This document shows, one piece after another, positions 15,733 through 23,749 of a DNA stretch of 64,000 nt (positions are counted from its first letter, which is position 1; each line of letters starts with the position of its first letter). The stretch comes from JAGVXH01 sp041649755 (lineage in GTDB: Archaea; Nanobdellota; Nanobdellia; Pacearchaeales; GW2011-AR1): assembly GCA_041649755.1 (NCBI GenBank), contig JBAZMK010000004.1, positions 1 to 64,000 on the forward strand, written 5' to 3'. The position numbers were made by a program, and so were the translations under genes. The notes under the pieces were generated by a model. That model ran no database searches and had not been told where the DNA came from. It saw only the letters and a program-made list of their open reading frames with translations.

Positions 15733-16394
15733 ATTATTAACTCCCTCCTCCAAGAGTTATTTTCACCATAGTCTCTAAATTTTTTAATTTCTAACCTCTT
15801 ATTGAATAGAGGGCAATTAACAACGAAAGTTTCAAATTCTCCTCCTTCGCCAGCAGGATTTATTTTATATTTTTCTTTGAGAGTCTTTACTTCTTCAATA
15901 AATTTTTTGTCTATTTTTCTTCCTAAGAAATTTTTGTTTAAAGGATAAGCAAAAACCCCTACGATGATTACTTCAAAGTTTTTTTCTAATAAATCTTCTA
16001 AAAGTTCAAGCTGGTCTTTTTGCCATAAAGGATTAAAGCATTCTAAATTTAATTTGTTGCATATTTTTTGAATCCGTGTAGATTGGTAGACAGACTCTAA
16101 TGCACCTGTAACTACCCCCTGAATTTTATAATCTTTGATTGCTTTTTTTATTGCTTTTTCTAAATCTAAAAGTTCCGTTTCTTTTTCGCCTTTTGTTTTT
16201 ACAATGATTAGAGGAGTATTCATAACTTCTGCTTGTTTTTTTGTCTGTTCAATAGAGGGTGTGTGGAACATATAACTTTCTTTATTTTCGCTATGGATTG
16301 AGACTAAGCACGCTACCTCGTTCCCCTGCTCTTTTGCAAGATAGGTTGCACAAACGCTGTCTTTCCCCCCTGAAAATAAAATCGCGAGTTTCAT
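15729..16394 (-). CDS. dph6: Diphthine--ammonia ligase (Dph6)
   Basis: 221 residues of an N-type ATP pyrophosphatase. The PP-loop LFSGGKDS lies at residues 6-13; conserved GALESVYQSTRI, PLW and GEGGEFETFV follow and are diagnostic of Dph6. It makes the last step of diphthamide on elongation factor 2. The chosen ATG at 16394 places the PP-loop at the usual distance from the N terminus; a further upstream frame would extend into the preceding gene. Confidence 0.92.
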   Translation of the reverse strand: MKLAILFSGGKDSVCATYLAKEQGNEVACLVSIHSENKESYMFHTPSIEQTKKQAEVMNTPLIIVKTKGEKETELLDLEKAIKKAIKDYKIQGVVTGALESVYQSTRIQKICNKLNLECFNPLWQKDQLELLEDLLEKNFEVIIVGVFAYPLNKNFLGRKIDKKFIEEVKTLKEKYKINPAGEGGEFETFVVNCPLFNKRLEIKKFRDYGENNSWRRELII

Positions 16395-16428
16395 AGCTGA
16401 GTCAAAAGAAGTTGGTTTATAAGATTTT

Positions 16429-16740
16429 TTACTTCTCCCATTTGTTTTTGGGTTTTTTAAAAAAAGAATAAGCGAAGTAGGCAATTATTAATGCTGCAAC
16501 GGCGAGGAGAATTAAAGCGATATAAAAGTCAGAGGTAAATTTTGTTTCACCTTTTGATGAATCTTGGCTAGGGTGGTTCTGCTGGGGTTCTGGGGTTTCG
16601 TAAGTTTGAACTGGCAGACTTTCTGATGTGTTGTCTGTTTGGTCTTCTACAAGGGAATCCCATTCGTCAGCCGATGCTATTGAGATTAAAGTTACAATAA
16701 CCAAAAAAGATAGGAAGATTAATTTGCTCTCTTTTTCCAT
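16429..16740 (-). CDS. Small secreted/membrane-anchored protein
   Basis: 103 residues: a cleavable-looking signal peptide at about residues 7-24 (FLSFLVIVTLISIASADE), a 45-residue Ser/Thr/Gln/Pro-rich extracellular stretch, one membrane helix at about 71-93 and a short Lys-rich cytoplasmic tail. It sits upstream of dph6 and diverges from the GTPase gene. No family recognised; it may be an envelope anchor. Confidence 0.65.
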   Translation of the reverse strand: MEKESKLIFLSFLVIVTLISIASADEWDSLVEDQTDNTSESLPVQTYETPEPQQNHPSQDSSKGETKFTSDFYIALILLAVAALIIAYFAYSFFKKPKNKWEK

Positions 16741-16773
16741 TAATTTCTTAAAGTCTTTTCATTTAATAAGTTT

Positions 16774-17688
16774 ATGGCATCAACAAACCAGTCGCCTTTT
16801 TACCAGAAAGCCGAGCAGGAGTATCTTGAAGCCACGAGTGATGAAGAGAGAATTGCCTGTCTTGAGATTATGATAAAGGAGTGTCCAAAGCATAAATCTT
16901 CAGAGAATATGCTTAGAAATTTGACTAACCGGTTAAAAAAACTGAAAGAAGGTGTTGAGAGAAGAAAAAAAGCGGGTAAGGGAGGTTCTAAGGGAATACG
17001 AAAGGCTGAAATGCAGTGTGTTTTGACGGGTTTTGCGAATACTGGTAAATCTAGTGTTTTTAATAAACTTACAGGGCTTAACGCCAGAGTTTCTGCCCAC
17101 CCCTTTACGACTACAGAAAATCAAATTGGAATGTTTAAATTTGAGGATGTTCAGATTCAAATAATTGACACGGCACCCTTTCCTAATCACGATAAAAGTT
17201 TATTAAATTCTACCGACACTCTTTTGATTGTGGTAGATTCTATGAGCCAAATTCCTGAAGTTGAAAAGATAATATGGAAGGTTAGGGGGAAAAAGATTTT
17301 TTTGTTTAACAAAGAAGATTTGATGTCTGGGGAAGAGAAGAGGAAAACAGAGGCTACAATTAGGTCAAAATTCCGGAAGTGCGACTTTGTGTTTTTTTCC
17401 AAAGATTCTTCACTCAATGAAGTAGATGCTTTAAAGAAAAAGATTTTTGAGTCATTTCCTGTTATTCGGATTTATACGAAAGAGCCAAAAAAAGAAGCGA
17501 GTAAAGAACCTATGATTTTAGAGAGGGGTTCTACATTGAGGGATGCGATTGAGAAGATAAGAAAAGGTATGTCTGGAAGAGTTAAAATGTCGCGTATCTG
17601 GGGGCCATCTTCTAAGTTTGGTGGACAAGTTGTTGGACTTGACCATGAACTAAAAGACAAAGATATTGTTGAATTCAAAACCCAATGA
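16774..17688 (+). CDS. DRG/Obg-like GTPase with TGS domain
   Basis: 304 residues of the archaeal/eukaryotic DRG (Rbg) type: a helical N terminus, a G domain with G1 GFANTGKSS near residue 85, switch region TTTEN, G3 read as DTAP instead of DTPG, G4 NKED, and a C-terminal TGS domain. DRG proteins associate with ribosomes. The altered G3 motif would be expected to change hydrolysis or switching. The gene overlaps the next small membrane protein by four bases. Confidence 0.87.
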   Translation: MASTNQSPFYQKAEQEYLEATSDEERIACLEIMIKECPKHKSSENMLRNLTNRLKKLKEGVERRKKAGKGGSKGIRKAEMQCVLTGFANTGKSSVFNKLTGLNARVSAHPFTTTENQIGMFKFEDVQIQIIDTAPFPNHDKSLLNSTDTLLIVVDSMSQIPEVEKIIWKVRGKKIFLFNKEDLMSGEEKRKTEATIRSKFRKCDFVFFSKDSSLNEVDALKKKIFESFPVIRIYTKEPKKEASKEPMILERGSTLRDAIEKIRKGMSGRVKMSRIWGPSSKFGGQVVGLDHELKDKDIVEFKTQ

Positions 17689-17969
17689 AATTCGAGAAAA
17701 TTGTTTTTATATTAGGGATTTTGGGAGTTCTGGTTATTTCTTTAATTTGTTTTTATGAGGATAAACCTCTAAGGGGGGAAGTTGAATCGGTAGAATTCGG
17801 CGAAGGGAGGGTCACGATAAAATTAGTTGGGCAGGAAGAAAGATTGGTTGTTTTTTCTGATATTTTAAACTTAAAAGAAGGGGATAAAGTTTTGTTTTGG
17901 GGAAAAAAGGAAGTTTATAGGGGTGAGGAACAAATTATTGTTGAAAAATTAGAAAGAATTAAGAGGTAA
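17685..17969 (+). CDS. Membrane-anchored OB-fold-like small protein
   Basis: 94 residues: one N-terminal membrane helix (about 6-24) followed by a small beta-rich domain (RGEVESVEFGEGRVTIKLVG, FSDILNLKEGDKVLFWGKKE) with the spacing of an OB fold. Such NfeD/OB-like domains sit outside or under the membrane in archaea. Translationally coupled to the DRG gene (ATGA overlap). Function unknown. Confidence 0.7.
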   Translation: MKFEKIVFILGILGVLVISLICFYEDKPLRGEVESVEFGEGRVTIKLVGQEERLVVFSDILNLKEGDKVLFWGKKEVYRGEEQIIVEKLERIKR

Positions 17970-18497
17970 TTTTCTTGGTTTCAAATAGGTTTTCAGTTTT
18001 CGCTGGACGGCGTAAAAAATTTCGGGGGAGATAATTGGTTGGTGGTTTCCTTTATAAATGCGTCCGTCAAATTTTACTTCACCTAAATAGGCTCTATTAG
18101 TCAGGACTTTTTTAATTCCGTTGACCGAAAGGGAAAAGTTTTTTGCCATAGAATTTAGGGAGTAATTTCTGGCAAGGAAAGTTTTAAAGAGGGAGTGAAT
18201 TTTTACGGCATCTTCGTTTGGGTGGAGTTCTCCGTCAATTACCGAATACCCTTTTGGTGGGCGGGTCACGATTTCTCCTTTTACAGCTTTTTTTGACATT
18301 CCCGACTTTTGCCTTTTGCCCTTAGACTGATTATATTTTCTGAAAGTTTCTAATTTTTTCCAATCTACTTTCTCCGAAATATAATCCTGAAAGAGGGTTA
18401 TTTCCTCTGGGGCAAAAGATGCACAGACCTGACAGAGGGGGCTTCCAAAGATTTTTACTTCTTTTGGGTCTTGATAACCACACTTTTTGCAGACCAT
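17949..18497 (-). CDS. Zinc-finger protein with orphan serine-recombinase DNA-binding domain
   Basis: 182 residues. The N terminus has a four-cysteine zinc ribbon (CKKCGYQ, then CQVC). Residues about 75-175 match the 'Recombinase' domain of large serine recombinases: RPPKGYSV, ELHPNEDAVKIHSLF, VLTNRAYLGEV, HQPIISPEIFYAVQRKL. The catalytic resolvase domain is missing, so it cannot recombine DNA alone; it may be a DNA-binding regulator or a remnant of a mobile element. It borders the second accessory region. Confidence 0.75.
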   Translation of the reverse strand: MVCKKCGYQDPKEVKIFGSPLCQVCASFAPEEITLFQDYISEKVDWKKLETFRKYNQSKGKRQKSGMSKKAVKGEIVTRPPKGYSVIDGELHPNEDAVKIHSLFKTFLARNYSLNSMAKNFSLSVNGIKKVLTNRAYLGEVKFDGRIYKGNHQPIISPEIFYAVQRKLKTYLKPRKLPLNSF

Positions 18498-18591
18498 AAT
18501 CTAGATAGCTATAGGGTGATTATATATTTTGTGGAACAATAAAAGCTTAAAAGGGGTTTTTCAATAGAGTCATAATTTGATGAAGGGTTAA

Positions 18592-19260
18592 ATGGCTAAA
18601 AGAAAGAGGGTAGAAAAGAAAATATCTCGTTTTTTAAGAACGAAAAGAGAAGATTTGCGTGCAAAGATTCTTTCATCTAAAATTCTTAGTCGTTCAAGAG
18701 TTCCTTATGATGAAATCTATTTAGGTGGGTCTAATTATCTTTGCGGGTATGCTCGGACTCCTACAAGAATTCGTGGCAAGGTAGTAAGTTTCTGTGCACT
18801 AGGTAGTTTTGGCGGGAAAAAGACTTGTGAGGTTCAGCCCCCAATGGGCCCTCCAGAAAGATGTGATAATTATCGATTATTTCAAATTCAAAATAGGGCG
18901 AGACCTACAGGGATGTATTCTTTTAAGGATTGTGAGGATTATCTAAGAGTTTATTTTCCTTGGGGGGCCCATATCATTTCTTCACAGGCTTATTTTAGCA
19001 AAGGGGCTGATGGGGGAAGATTAAGAGAAATTGTAATTAACGGGCTAATAAAAAATTTAGAACTGGATGAACAGGGGATTAAAGAAGCTCTTTCTCAAAT
19101 ACCTTACACTGCAAGAAATTCTATTAAGCGTTATTTATGGAGAAAGGGAAAAGACTTTTGGGAAGAAGTAGATATGGCTGTTCCTGATGGAAATTATGTC
19201 CGAAATGGGAATGGAAATAGCCTAAAAGGAAAAGTTAGATATAATCATAGTAATATTTAA
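18592..19260 (+). CDS. Hypothetical protein
   Basis: 222 residues, basic N terminus (MAKRKRVEKKISRFLRTKR), soluble, with several Cys and Trp residues and no recognised motif. It converges with the second Xer recombinase (4-base overlap at its end). The product has no signal peptide or membrane helix. A DNA- or RNA-binding role is possible from the basic N terminus but is speculation. A TTGATGA-like stretch precedes the ATG. Confidence 0.6.
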   Translation: MAKRKRVEKKISRFLRTKREDLRAKILSSKILSRSRVPYDEIYLGGSNYLCGYARTPTRIRGKVVSFCALGSFGGKKTCEVQPPMGPPERCDNYRLFQIQNRARPTGMYSFKDCEDYLRVYFPWGAHIISSQAYFSKGADGGRLREIVINGLIKNLELDEQGIKEALSQIPYTARNSIKRYLWRKGKDFWEEVDMAVPDGNYVRNGNGNSLKGKVRYNHSNI

Positions 19261-20084
19261 TTAAGAGAATCTATCGGGCTTTTGATTTTTTTAAGTTCTT
19301 CTGTTGAGACGTGAGTGTAAATTTGTGTTGTTGAAAGGTCGGCGTGACCTAAAAGTTCCTGAATTTTTCTTATATCGGTATTGCTTTCTAAAAGGTGGGT
19401 TGCAAAGCTGTGGCGGAGAGTGTGGCAGTGAATATTTTGAAAACCGCATTTTTTTGAGGCAGTGGAGATTATCTTTTGAATATTTCTTGTTGAGAGTCTG
19501 CCTTTTTTACCTGTGAATAGGAATTCTTCGTTACTTTTTCTCTGTTTGTCTGCGAATTCTTTTAGGTCTTCAAGGAGGAAATCTGGGATGTTAAATATTC
19601 GGTCTTTCTTTCCTTTTGACTGACGAATGTAGCCTATTTTCTCAGAGAAATTGAGGTCTGAGATTTTTAGATTGACGATTTCGGAAACTCTAAAACCACA
19701 GGCGTACATTAAACTTGCTATTAATTTCGATTTTTCGTTTTTAATTTCAGAGAGGAGTTTTCTTACTTCGTCTTTTGTCAGTGTCTGGATTATTCTTTTT
19801 TCTTTTTTTGGACGTTTGATTGTTTGGGTTATGTCTTTTTGGAAGATGGTTAGGTAAGAGTATTTTATCGCAGAGAGAGAAAGGATGACCGACATAGAAG
19901 ATTTATCTGAGAATTTTTCGGCGAGGAAGAGTTTGATGTCTTCTGGGGAAACTTGTTCAGGGGATTTATTTACAAAGTCTAAAAGGATTTTATTTGAGTG
20001 AAGATAGTTACGAATAGTGTACTCTGAATTTTTCGCGATTTTCAATTCTATTTCAAGTTTTTTAAGAAACTCTTCTTTCTCCAT
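19257..20084 (-). CDS. xerA: Xer/XerA-type tyrosine recombinase 2
   Basis: 275 residues with the full tyrosine recombinase set: Arg in ACGFRVSEI, Lys in KGKKDR, HTLRH, LLGHADL and the nucleophile Tyr in QIYTHV. The core-binding domain fills residues 1-95. It is the second paralog in the window and is similar along its length to the first (2597-3400). Its promoter region faces a run of short repeats (ATTGTGCGAACT copies, first at 20097-20108), suggesting the repeats are its recombination or operator sites. Which copy serves chromosome dimer resolution cannot be told from sequence. Confidence 0.9.
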   Translation of the reverse strand: MEKEEFLKKLEIELKIAKNSEYTIRNYLHSNKILLDFVNKSPEQVSPEDIKLFLAEKFSDKSSMSVILSLSAIKYSYLTIFQKDITQTIKRPKKEKRIIQTLTKDEVRKLLSEIKNEKSKLIASLMYACGFRVSEIVNLKISDLNFSEKIGYIRQSKGKKDRIFNIPDFLLEDLKEFADKQRKSNEEFLFTGKKGRLSTRNIQKIISTASKKCGFQNIHCHTLRHSFATHLLESNTDIRKIQELLGHADLSTTQIYTHVSTEELKKIKSPIDSLN

Positions 20085-20096
20085 AACCTCTTTTAG

Positions 20097-20108
20097 ATTG
20101 TGCGAACT
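20097..20108. repeat. ATTGTGCGAACT motif, copy 1 of 4
   Basis: ATTGTGCGAACT occurs at 20097-20108, 21153-21164, 21906-21917 and 21944-21955. Copies 1 and 2 match over 18 bases (TTTTAGATTGTGCGAACT). Copy 1 lies 12 bases upstream of the second Xer recombinase start. A shorter version, ATTGTGCGAA, occurs at 2436-2445 upstream of the first Xer gene. Confidence 0.8.
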
Positions 20109-20228
20109 ATTAAAGGGGGTGGAGTTTAAAGAGTTTTGTTTTTATGAAAAACTAAGGGTCTATGATGTATTTGGGAGATAGAACTAGAGAACACAAATCT
20201 TTATTAGGAATTTTATTTTTATTTGGGT

Positions 20229-21050
20229 ATGGAGACTAAACCAGAGCATGAAATTTTTGGAGAAGATGTAGATTTTGAACATATAAGGGATATTAAAAGA
20301 GTCTTCCAACCCGGAATGCTGAGCTCACAATATTTTTTTAATCCTGTTTCATTAAGAAATTCGGTTTCAGAACTTTGTGGTCCTGGTTCAGAAGATATTT
20401 TAGTTTATTTTAAGGTAATAGGGGGGATAAATATTACTTCTAATGACAAAGATGAAAAAAGAAAGTGGTGGGGGGCTTTTCAAGATTTTATCCCATTGGT
20501 TGAACGAATTCCTGCAGGTTGTGAAGTAGGATATTGGTATGGGTCTGATGGAAAAGAATATCTCTCTCCTGAATTCAAAGAAAGTACCCCTCCTTATCAA
20601 GCATTTGCACATCTATTTGGAAAAGGAATAGATGGATTTTCAAGTTTTGTTAACCAAAACCCAAATAAAATAGATTTCTCTTCTTGGACATACTCAAAAC
20701 CAGATGGTTCTTTAGCGGGGGGTAAAACTTCTGTATGGATTGGAAAATCCGACGTTCTTTTAGAGTCGGCATGGGTGTTGAATAACGCTTTTCATGAGAT
20801 GGAAAGGGAAGGATATAAGGTAGGTAGTGAGGAAATGGTGGGTGATAGAAGGAAGGAGATTAGGATTATCCATCCCGAAAGGGGAGCTTTGGTTGGGAGT
20901 TTATATGGGAAAGATAGTATAACCCTTTTTTTAGAAAAAAGTTCTCTAGTAAAATTAGTTGAACAATCTTATAGAAGATTAATGAAGCAAAGAATGGCCA
21001 CAGTTAGGGGGAGAAGTTCAGCGAAGCAAAGATTTGCTTATAATATTTAA
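20229..21050 (+). CDS. Hypothetical protein in mobile region
   Basis: 273 residues from the ATG at 20229, soluble, no recognised domain. It has a central Gly/Ser-rich stretch (YSKPDGSLAGGKTSVW) and a basic C terminus. It is bracketed by the ATTGTGCGAACT repeats (copies 1 and 2). The protein resembles no replication or partition family I know. A promoter-like TTTTATTTTTATTTGGG precedes the start. Confidence 0.6.
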   Translation: METKPEHEIFGEDVDFEHIRDIKRVFQPGMLSSQYFFNPVSLRNSVSELCGPGSEDILVYFKVIGGINITSNDKDEKRKWWGAFQDFIPLVERIPAGCEVGYWYGSDGKEYLSPEFKESTPPYQAFAHLFGKGIDGFSSFVNQNPNKIDFSSWTYSKPDGSLAGGKTSVWIGKSDVLLESAWVLNNAFHEMEREGYKVGSEEMVGDRRKEIRIIHPERGALVGSLYGKDSITLFLEKSSLVKLVEQSYRRLMKQRMATVRGRSSAKQRFAYNI

Positions 21051-21324
21051 TTAAAAGCTGATCCTTGAGGACACCAACTTTATTACAATTTGACAGACTC
21101 TTTTCGTTAAACCGAATAACTATTTTTTTATTTTGTTAAGGTATCTTTTTAGATTGTGCGAACTTTTTTATGTGTAGATTTTTATTTATTTCTTATCTCA
21201 CTTTTTCTTTAAGCCCCCAATAAAACTTGACTTGCTAACTCTCACTTTTTCACTTAAAATTTTTATGATTTTGGTGAAATGAGAAGTTGAGTAGAGAAAA
21301 GCTTGTTTTTGAGAGAAAAGTGGC
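21051..21324. other. Intergenic region with repeat motifs
   Basis: No gene seen. It holds one copy of TCGTTAAACCGAATAA (21104-21119; a near-identical copy is at 23729-23744), ATTGTGCGAACT copy 2 at 21153-21164, two inverted copies of the AAAAAGTGAGA motif (21196-21207 and 21240-21251) and an inverted repeat CTTTAAGCC / GGCTTAAAG toward its end. The density of repeats suggests protein-binding or recombination sites. Confidence 0.6.
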
Positions 21325-21816
21325 TTAAAGGGGCTCTGAAGGGCTGAAATTAGGGTTAATTTTTGGGTTTGTTTCTGTTATTGGAAGGTCAAAACCTTTT
21401 TCTTTAAGGATTTTGAAGAGCTCGGGGCGGAAGTTTATGTTGTGAATCATTCTGTGATGGTTGGGGCAGAGACCGATTAGGTTTTTTGGGTTGTTGTTTT
21501 GTTTGTTTGTATCTATGTGGTGGAGGTCAATGATTCTGTTGAAACCACAGATTACGCACTCTTTCGTGACTTTTCGATAGGTTTTTAGGTCAACATTGTG
21601 GGCTTTTCGATGGATGTATGCTTTGTTTTTTTCTACTTGAAAGACAGAGTTGTAACAGCCCGCACAGAGACCTTTGGCGTGGATGGGCATTTTTCTCTTA
21701 CAACGTTTACAAATCTGGATTTTTGGGGTGTACTTTAATTTCTTGTAACAAGTGTAACAGAGACCTTTGGCGTGGTGTTCTTTTTCCTGCTGACAGTTAA
21801 TACATTTTCTAATCAT
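21325..21816 (-). CDS. HNH endonuclease with duplicated zinc knuckles
   Basis: 163 residues. Two near-identical N-terminal zinc knuckles (CINCQQEKEHHAKGLCYTCY and CKRCKRKMPIHAKGLCAGCY) precede an HNH domain: CVICGF, then IDLHHIDTNKQNN, then LIGLCPNHHRMIH, with the catalytic His and metal-binding residues present. Such proteins are homing-type or mobile-element nucleases. It sits between ATTGTGCGAACT copies 2 and 3, consistent with a mobile origin. Confidence 0.85.
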   Translation of the reverse strand: MIRKCINCQQEKEHHAKGLCYTCYKKLKYTPKIQICKRCKRKMPIHAKGLCAGCYNSVFQVEKNKAYIHRKAHNVDLKTYRKVTKECVICGFNRIIDLHHIDTNKQNNNPKNLIGLCPNHHRMIHNINFRPELFKILKEKGFDLPITETNPKINPNFSPSEPL

Positions 21817-22106
21817 TTGATAAAAAATCCGTTCGCATATAAAAATCTTTGTACAAACGGGCTATTTTCGTTCGTTTTAAAATGTAAGAACTTCATACAA
21901 TCTATATTGTGCGAACTTCATGGGATTCTTGTGTACAATGTGGATTGTGCGAACTAAGTTTCTACTTTCTTCTAAAGCTCTGCCTGTTTTCTTTCCTAAA
22001 ACTGATTGGAAAATTGGCGGTCTATCCTCTTATGAACTTTGTTTTCGCCAAGCCATTGTGCACTTAGGTCAACTTAGTGAAAAATAAAAAATAAAAATTT
22101 ATGTTC
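21817..22106. other. Intergenic region with repeats
   Basis: No gene visible. ATTGTGCGAACT copies 3 (21906-21917) and 4 (21944-21955) lie 26 bases apart. The intervening and preceding bases contain related fragments (GAACTTCATACAATCT). The remainder carries nothing I recognise. Confidence 0.6.
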
Positions 22107-22343
22107 TTATCTGTCGAAGATTGCGAGAATAACACTTAAGATTGTACCGATAACGACAATCCATCCAGTGATAACTGTGATGATCGCAGGGATTAGGGGA
22201 ATCCTTAAAGTTTCGTCAATCATTCCTGAACCAACTGCGAGGGCAACAATTACCCCTACAATCCAAACGAGGACATTAATGAAAGTCGTGCCTCTAGTTG
22301 GTTTCGTTACCTGTTTGTTTGTTTTCTTTTTTGCTGGTGCCAT
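22107..22343 (-). CDS. Small two-helix membrane protein
   Basis: 78 residues: a basic N terminus (MAPAKKKTNKQ) and two membrane helices (about 26-45 and 52-75). A strong ribosome-binding site, AAGGAGGTAA, precedes the ATG at 22343, one of few in this window, so initiation differs from the leaderless genes. Function unknown; likely one operon with the next upstream gene at 22353-22637, as the gap is nine bases. Confidence 0.65.
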   Translation of the reverse strand: MAPAKKKTNKQVTKPTRGTTFINVLVWIVGVIVALAVGSGMIDETLRIPLIPAIITVITGWIVVIGTILSVILAIFDR

Positions 22344-22352
22344 TTTACCTCC

Positions 22353-22637
22353 TTATTTTTTATTTGTGAAAAAATGAAGTATGAAAAATGTAATCGCAAA
22401 GGTGAGTAATATCGTGATAAAATACGCCTCTGAAAGAGATGAAGTGTAACCAAAAAATTCTTTAATTGAATTGAAACTTCCTACCTGGTCTGGATTTAGT
22501 GTGCAAAATGTCCATTTATAGACTGGATTTGGGACTGCGGGAGCTATTCGACAAGGGGTGATTCTGAGAGAAATCGAGAGAACCAAGACTATGAATGAAA
22601 CCACCCCTGAATACAACACCTTTTTCTTAAACTGCAT
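22353..22637 (-). CDS. Small two-helix membrane protein
   Basis: 94 residues with membrane helices at about 7-27 and 68-90 separated by an extracellular loop with two cysteines that could pair. No recognised family. It is the promoter-proximal member of a two-gene unit with 22107-22343. Confidence 0.6.
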   Translation of the reverse strand: MQFKKKVLYSGVVSFIVLVLSISLRITPCRIAPAVPNPVYKWTFCTLNPDQVGSFNSIKEFFGYTSSLSEAYFITILLTFAITFFILHFFTNKK

Positions 22638-22941
22638 AAAGTTAAGGAGGTTGTGGAGTTTATAACCTTTTTGGAAAATAAAAGTTTTTTAGATAAATGA
22701 ATCCTCTGAGAATTGGTTAAAAATAAAGGTTTTTGGGCGTTCAAACAGTTGTTTAAATAACTCATCAAAAAGTGACTTTTTTCAACAGATTATTTATTTT
22801 AACGAAGATAAATCTGGTGTTTGTAATTTAAACAAGGGGTGTTTAAATAAGTAAATATGCTGTGTTTTGGGGTGTTTTGGGGTGTTTGGTGTTTAAACAG
22901 AGAGAAAGATTTATAAAGAAAGTGGTGTTAAAGATGTTAAG
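22638..22941. promoter_or_regulatory. Operator-like repeats upstream of the coiled-coil/winged-helix gene
   Basis: No gene. Three related elements read TTGTTTAAATAA (22749-22760), GTGTTTAAATAA (22839-22850) and GTGTTTAAACAG (22889-22900). A tandem GGGGTGTTT repeat fills about 22869-22887. A TATA-like ATTTATAAA at 22909-22917 stands 25 bases before the ATG at 22942. The arrangement suggests autoregulation by the winged-helix protein encoded next. Confidence 0.55.
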
Positions 22942-23553
22942 ATGTTTGGATTTTTTAATAGAAAAAAAGAAGTTGAAAAATTAAGAGAAGAGGTACAAGA
23001 TTCTTTCAACCGGGTAAAACAGGATTTTGGGAAAGTAGGTGAATGGATAAAACATTTCGACGAGAAAAGCACGAATAATGAAAATGAAATTTCTGAAATA
23101 AAAGATATGATCTTGGGTATGCAAGAAGATATTTTGGAGTTAAAAGACTTCATTTCTTTTTTTAAACCTCAGCTGTCCAAACAAGTACAAACAAACAAGT
23201 CTAAACAAACAGACTACATAGCTGTCCAAACACCTGTCCAAACACCTGTCCAAACACCTATTTTAGATAATCTTACTGTGATGGAAAGAGCAATAGTTTG
23301 GGCACTAATTAATGCAGATATGAAGTTAAGTTATGAAGACTTAGCCGCTTTATTGGGGAAAGATAAAAGTACTATTAGAGGACAGATAAACACTATAAAA
23401 CAAAAAAATGATATGTTAATAAGAGAATTTAGAGAGATTACGGGTAAAAAAAGGGTATTTATAGATGAGGAAATGAAGAATAATTTATTAAAAAACGTAA
23501 AAGTGAGAGTTAATAGCGAAAAAAAGACTAAAAAAGAGAAAAGTGAGAGTTAA
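22942..23553 (+). CDS. Coiled-coil plus winged-helix DNA-binding protein
   Basis: 203 residues in three parts: a coiled coil at about 8-75, a linker of three perfect 12-bp DNA repeats (TGTCCAAACACC, 23223-23258) encoding Val-Gln-Thr-Pro units, and a C-terminal winged helix (YEDLAALLGKDKSTIRGQI). The overall plan is the same as the oppositely oriented gene at 23750-24376. It may regulate or replicate the surrounding element. Its stop lies in a 26-bp direct repeat. Confidence 0.72.
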   Translation: MFGFFNRKKEVEKLREEVQDSFNRVKQDFGKVGEWIKHFDEKSTNNENEISEIKDMILGMQEDILELKDFISFFKPQLSKQVQTNKSKQTDYIAVQTPVQTPVQTPILDNLTVMERAIVWALINADMKLSYEDLAALLGKDKSTIRGQINTIKQKNDMLIREFREITGKKRVFIDEEMKNNLLKNVKVRVNSEKKTKKEKSES

Positions 23554-23641
23554 TAGCGAAAAAATATATATAGATTAATGAAAAAGTGAGGGTAAAAATG
23601 AAAGAATACAAGAAAAATTGTAAAAAAGAGAAAAGTGAGAG
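23499..23641. repeat. Direct repeats of the AAAAGTGAG family (iteron-like)
   Basis: A 26-bp sequence beginning AAAAGTGAGAGTTAATAGCG is identical at 23499-23524 and 23539-23564 (40-bp period). A 21-bp sequence beginning TAAAAAAGAG and ending GTGAGAG is identical at 23529-23549 and 23621-23641. A further copy, GAAAAAGTGAGG, is at 23580-23591 and AAAGTGAGGG at about 23708-23717. The first unit overlaps the stop codon of the winged-helix gene. Confidence 0.85.
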
Positions 23642-23749
23642 AGATTTCGGAAAAATAATGCAGGTTATAGATAAATAACAGACCTAAATATGGGGGATTT
23701 AGGGTTAAAGTGAGGGTAATTATTTAGTCGTTTAACCGAATAAAGATAG

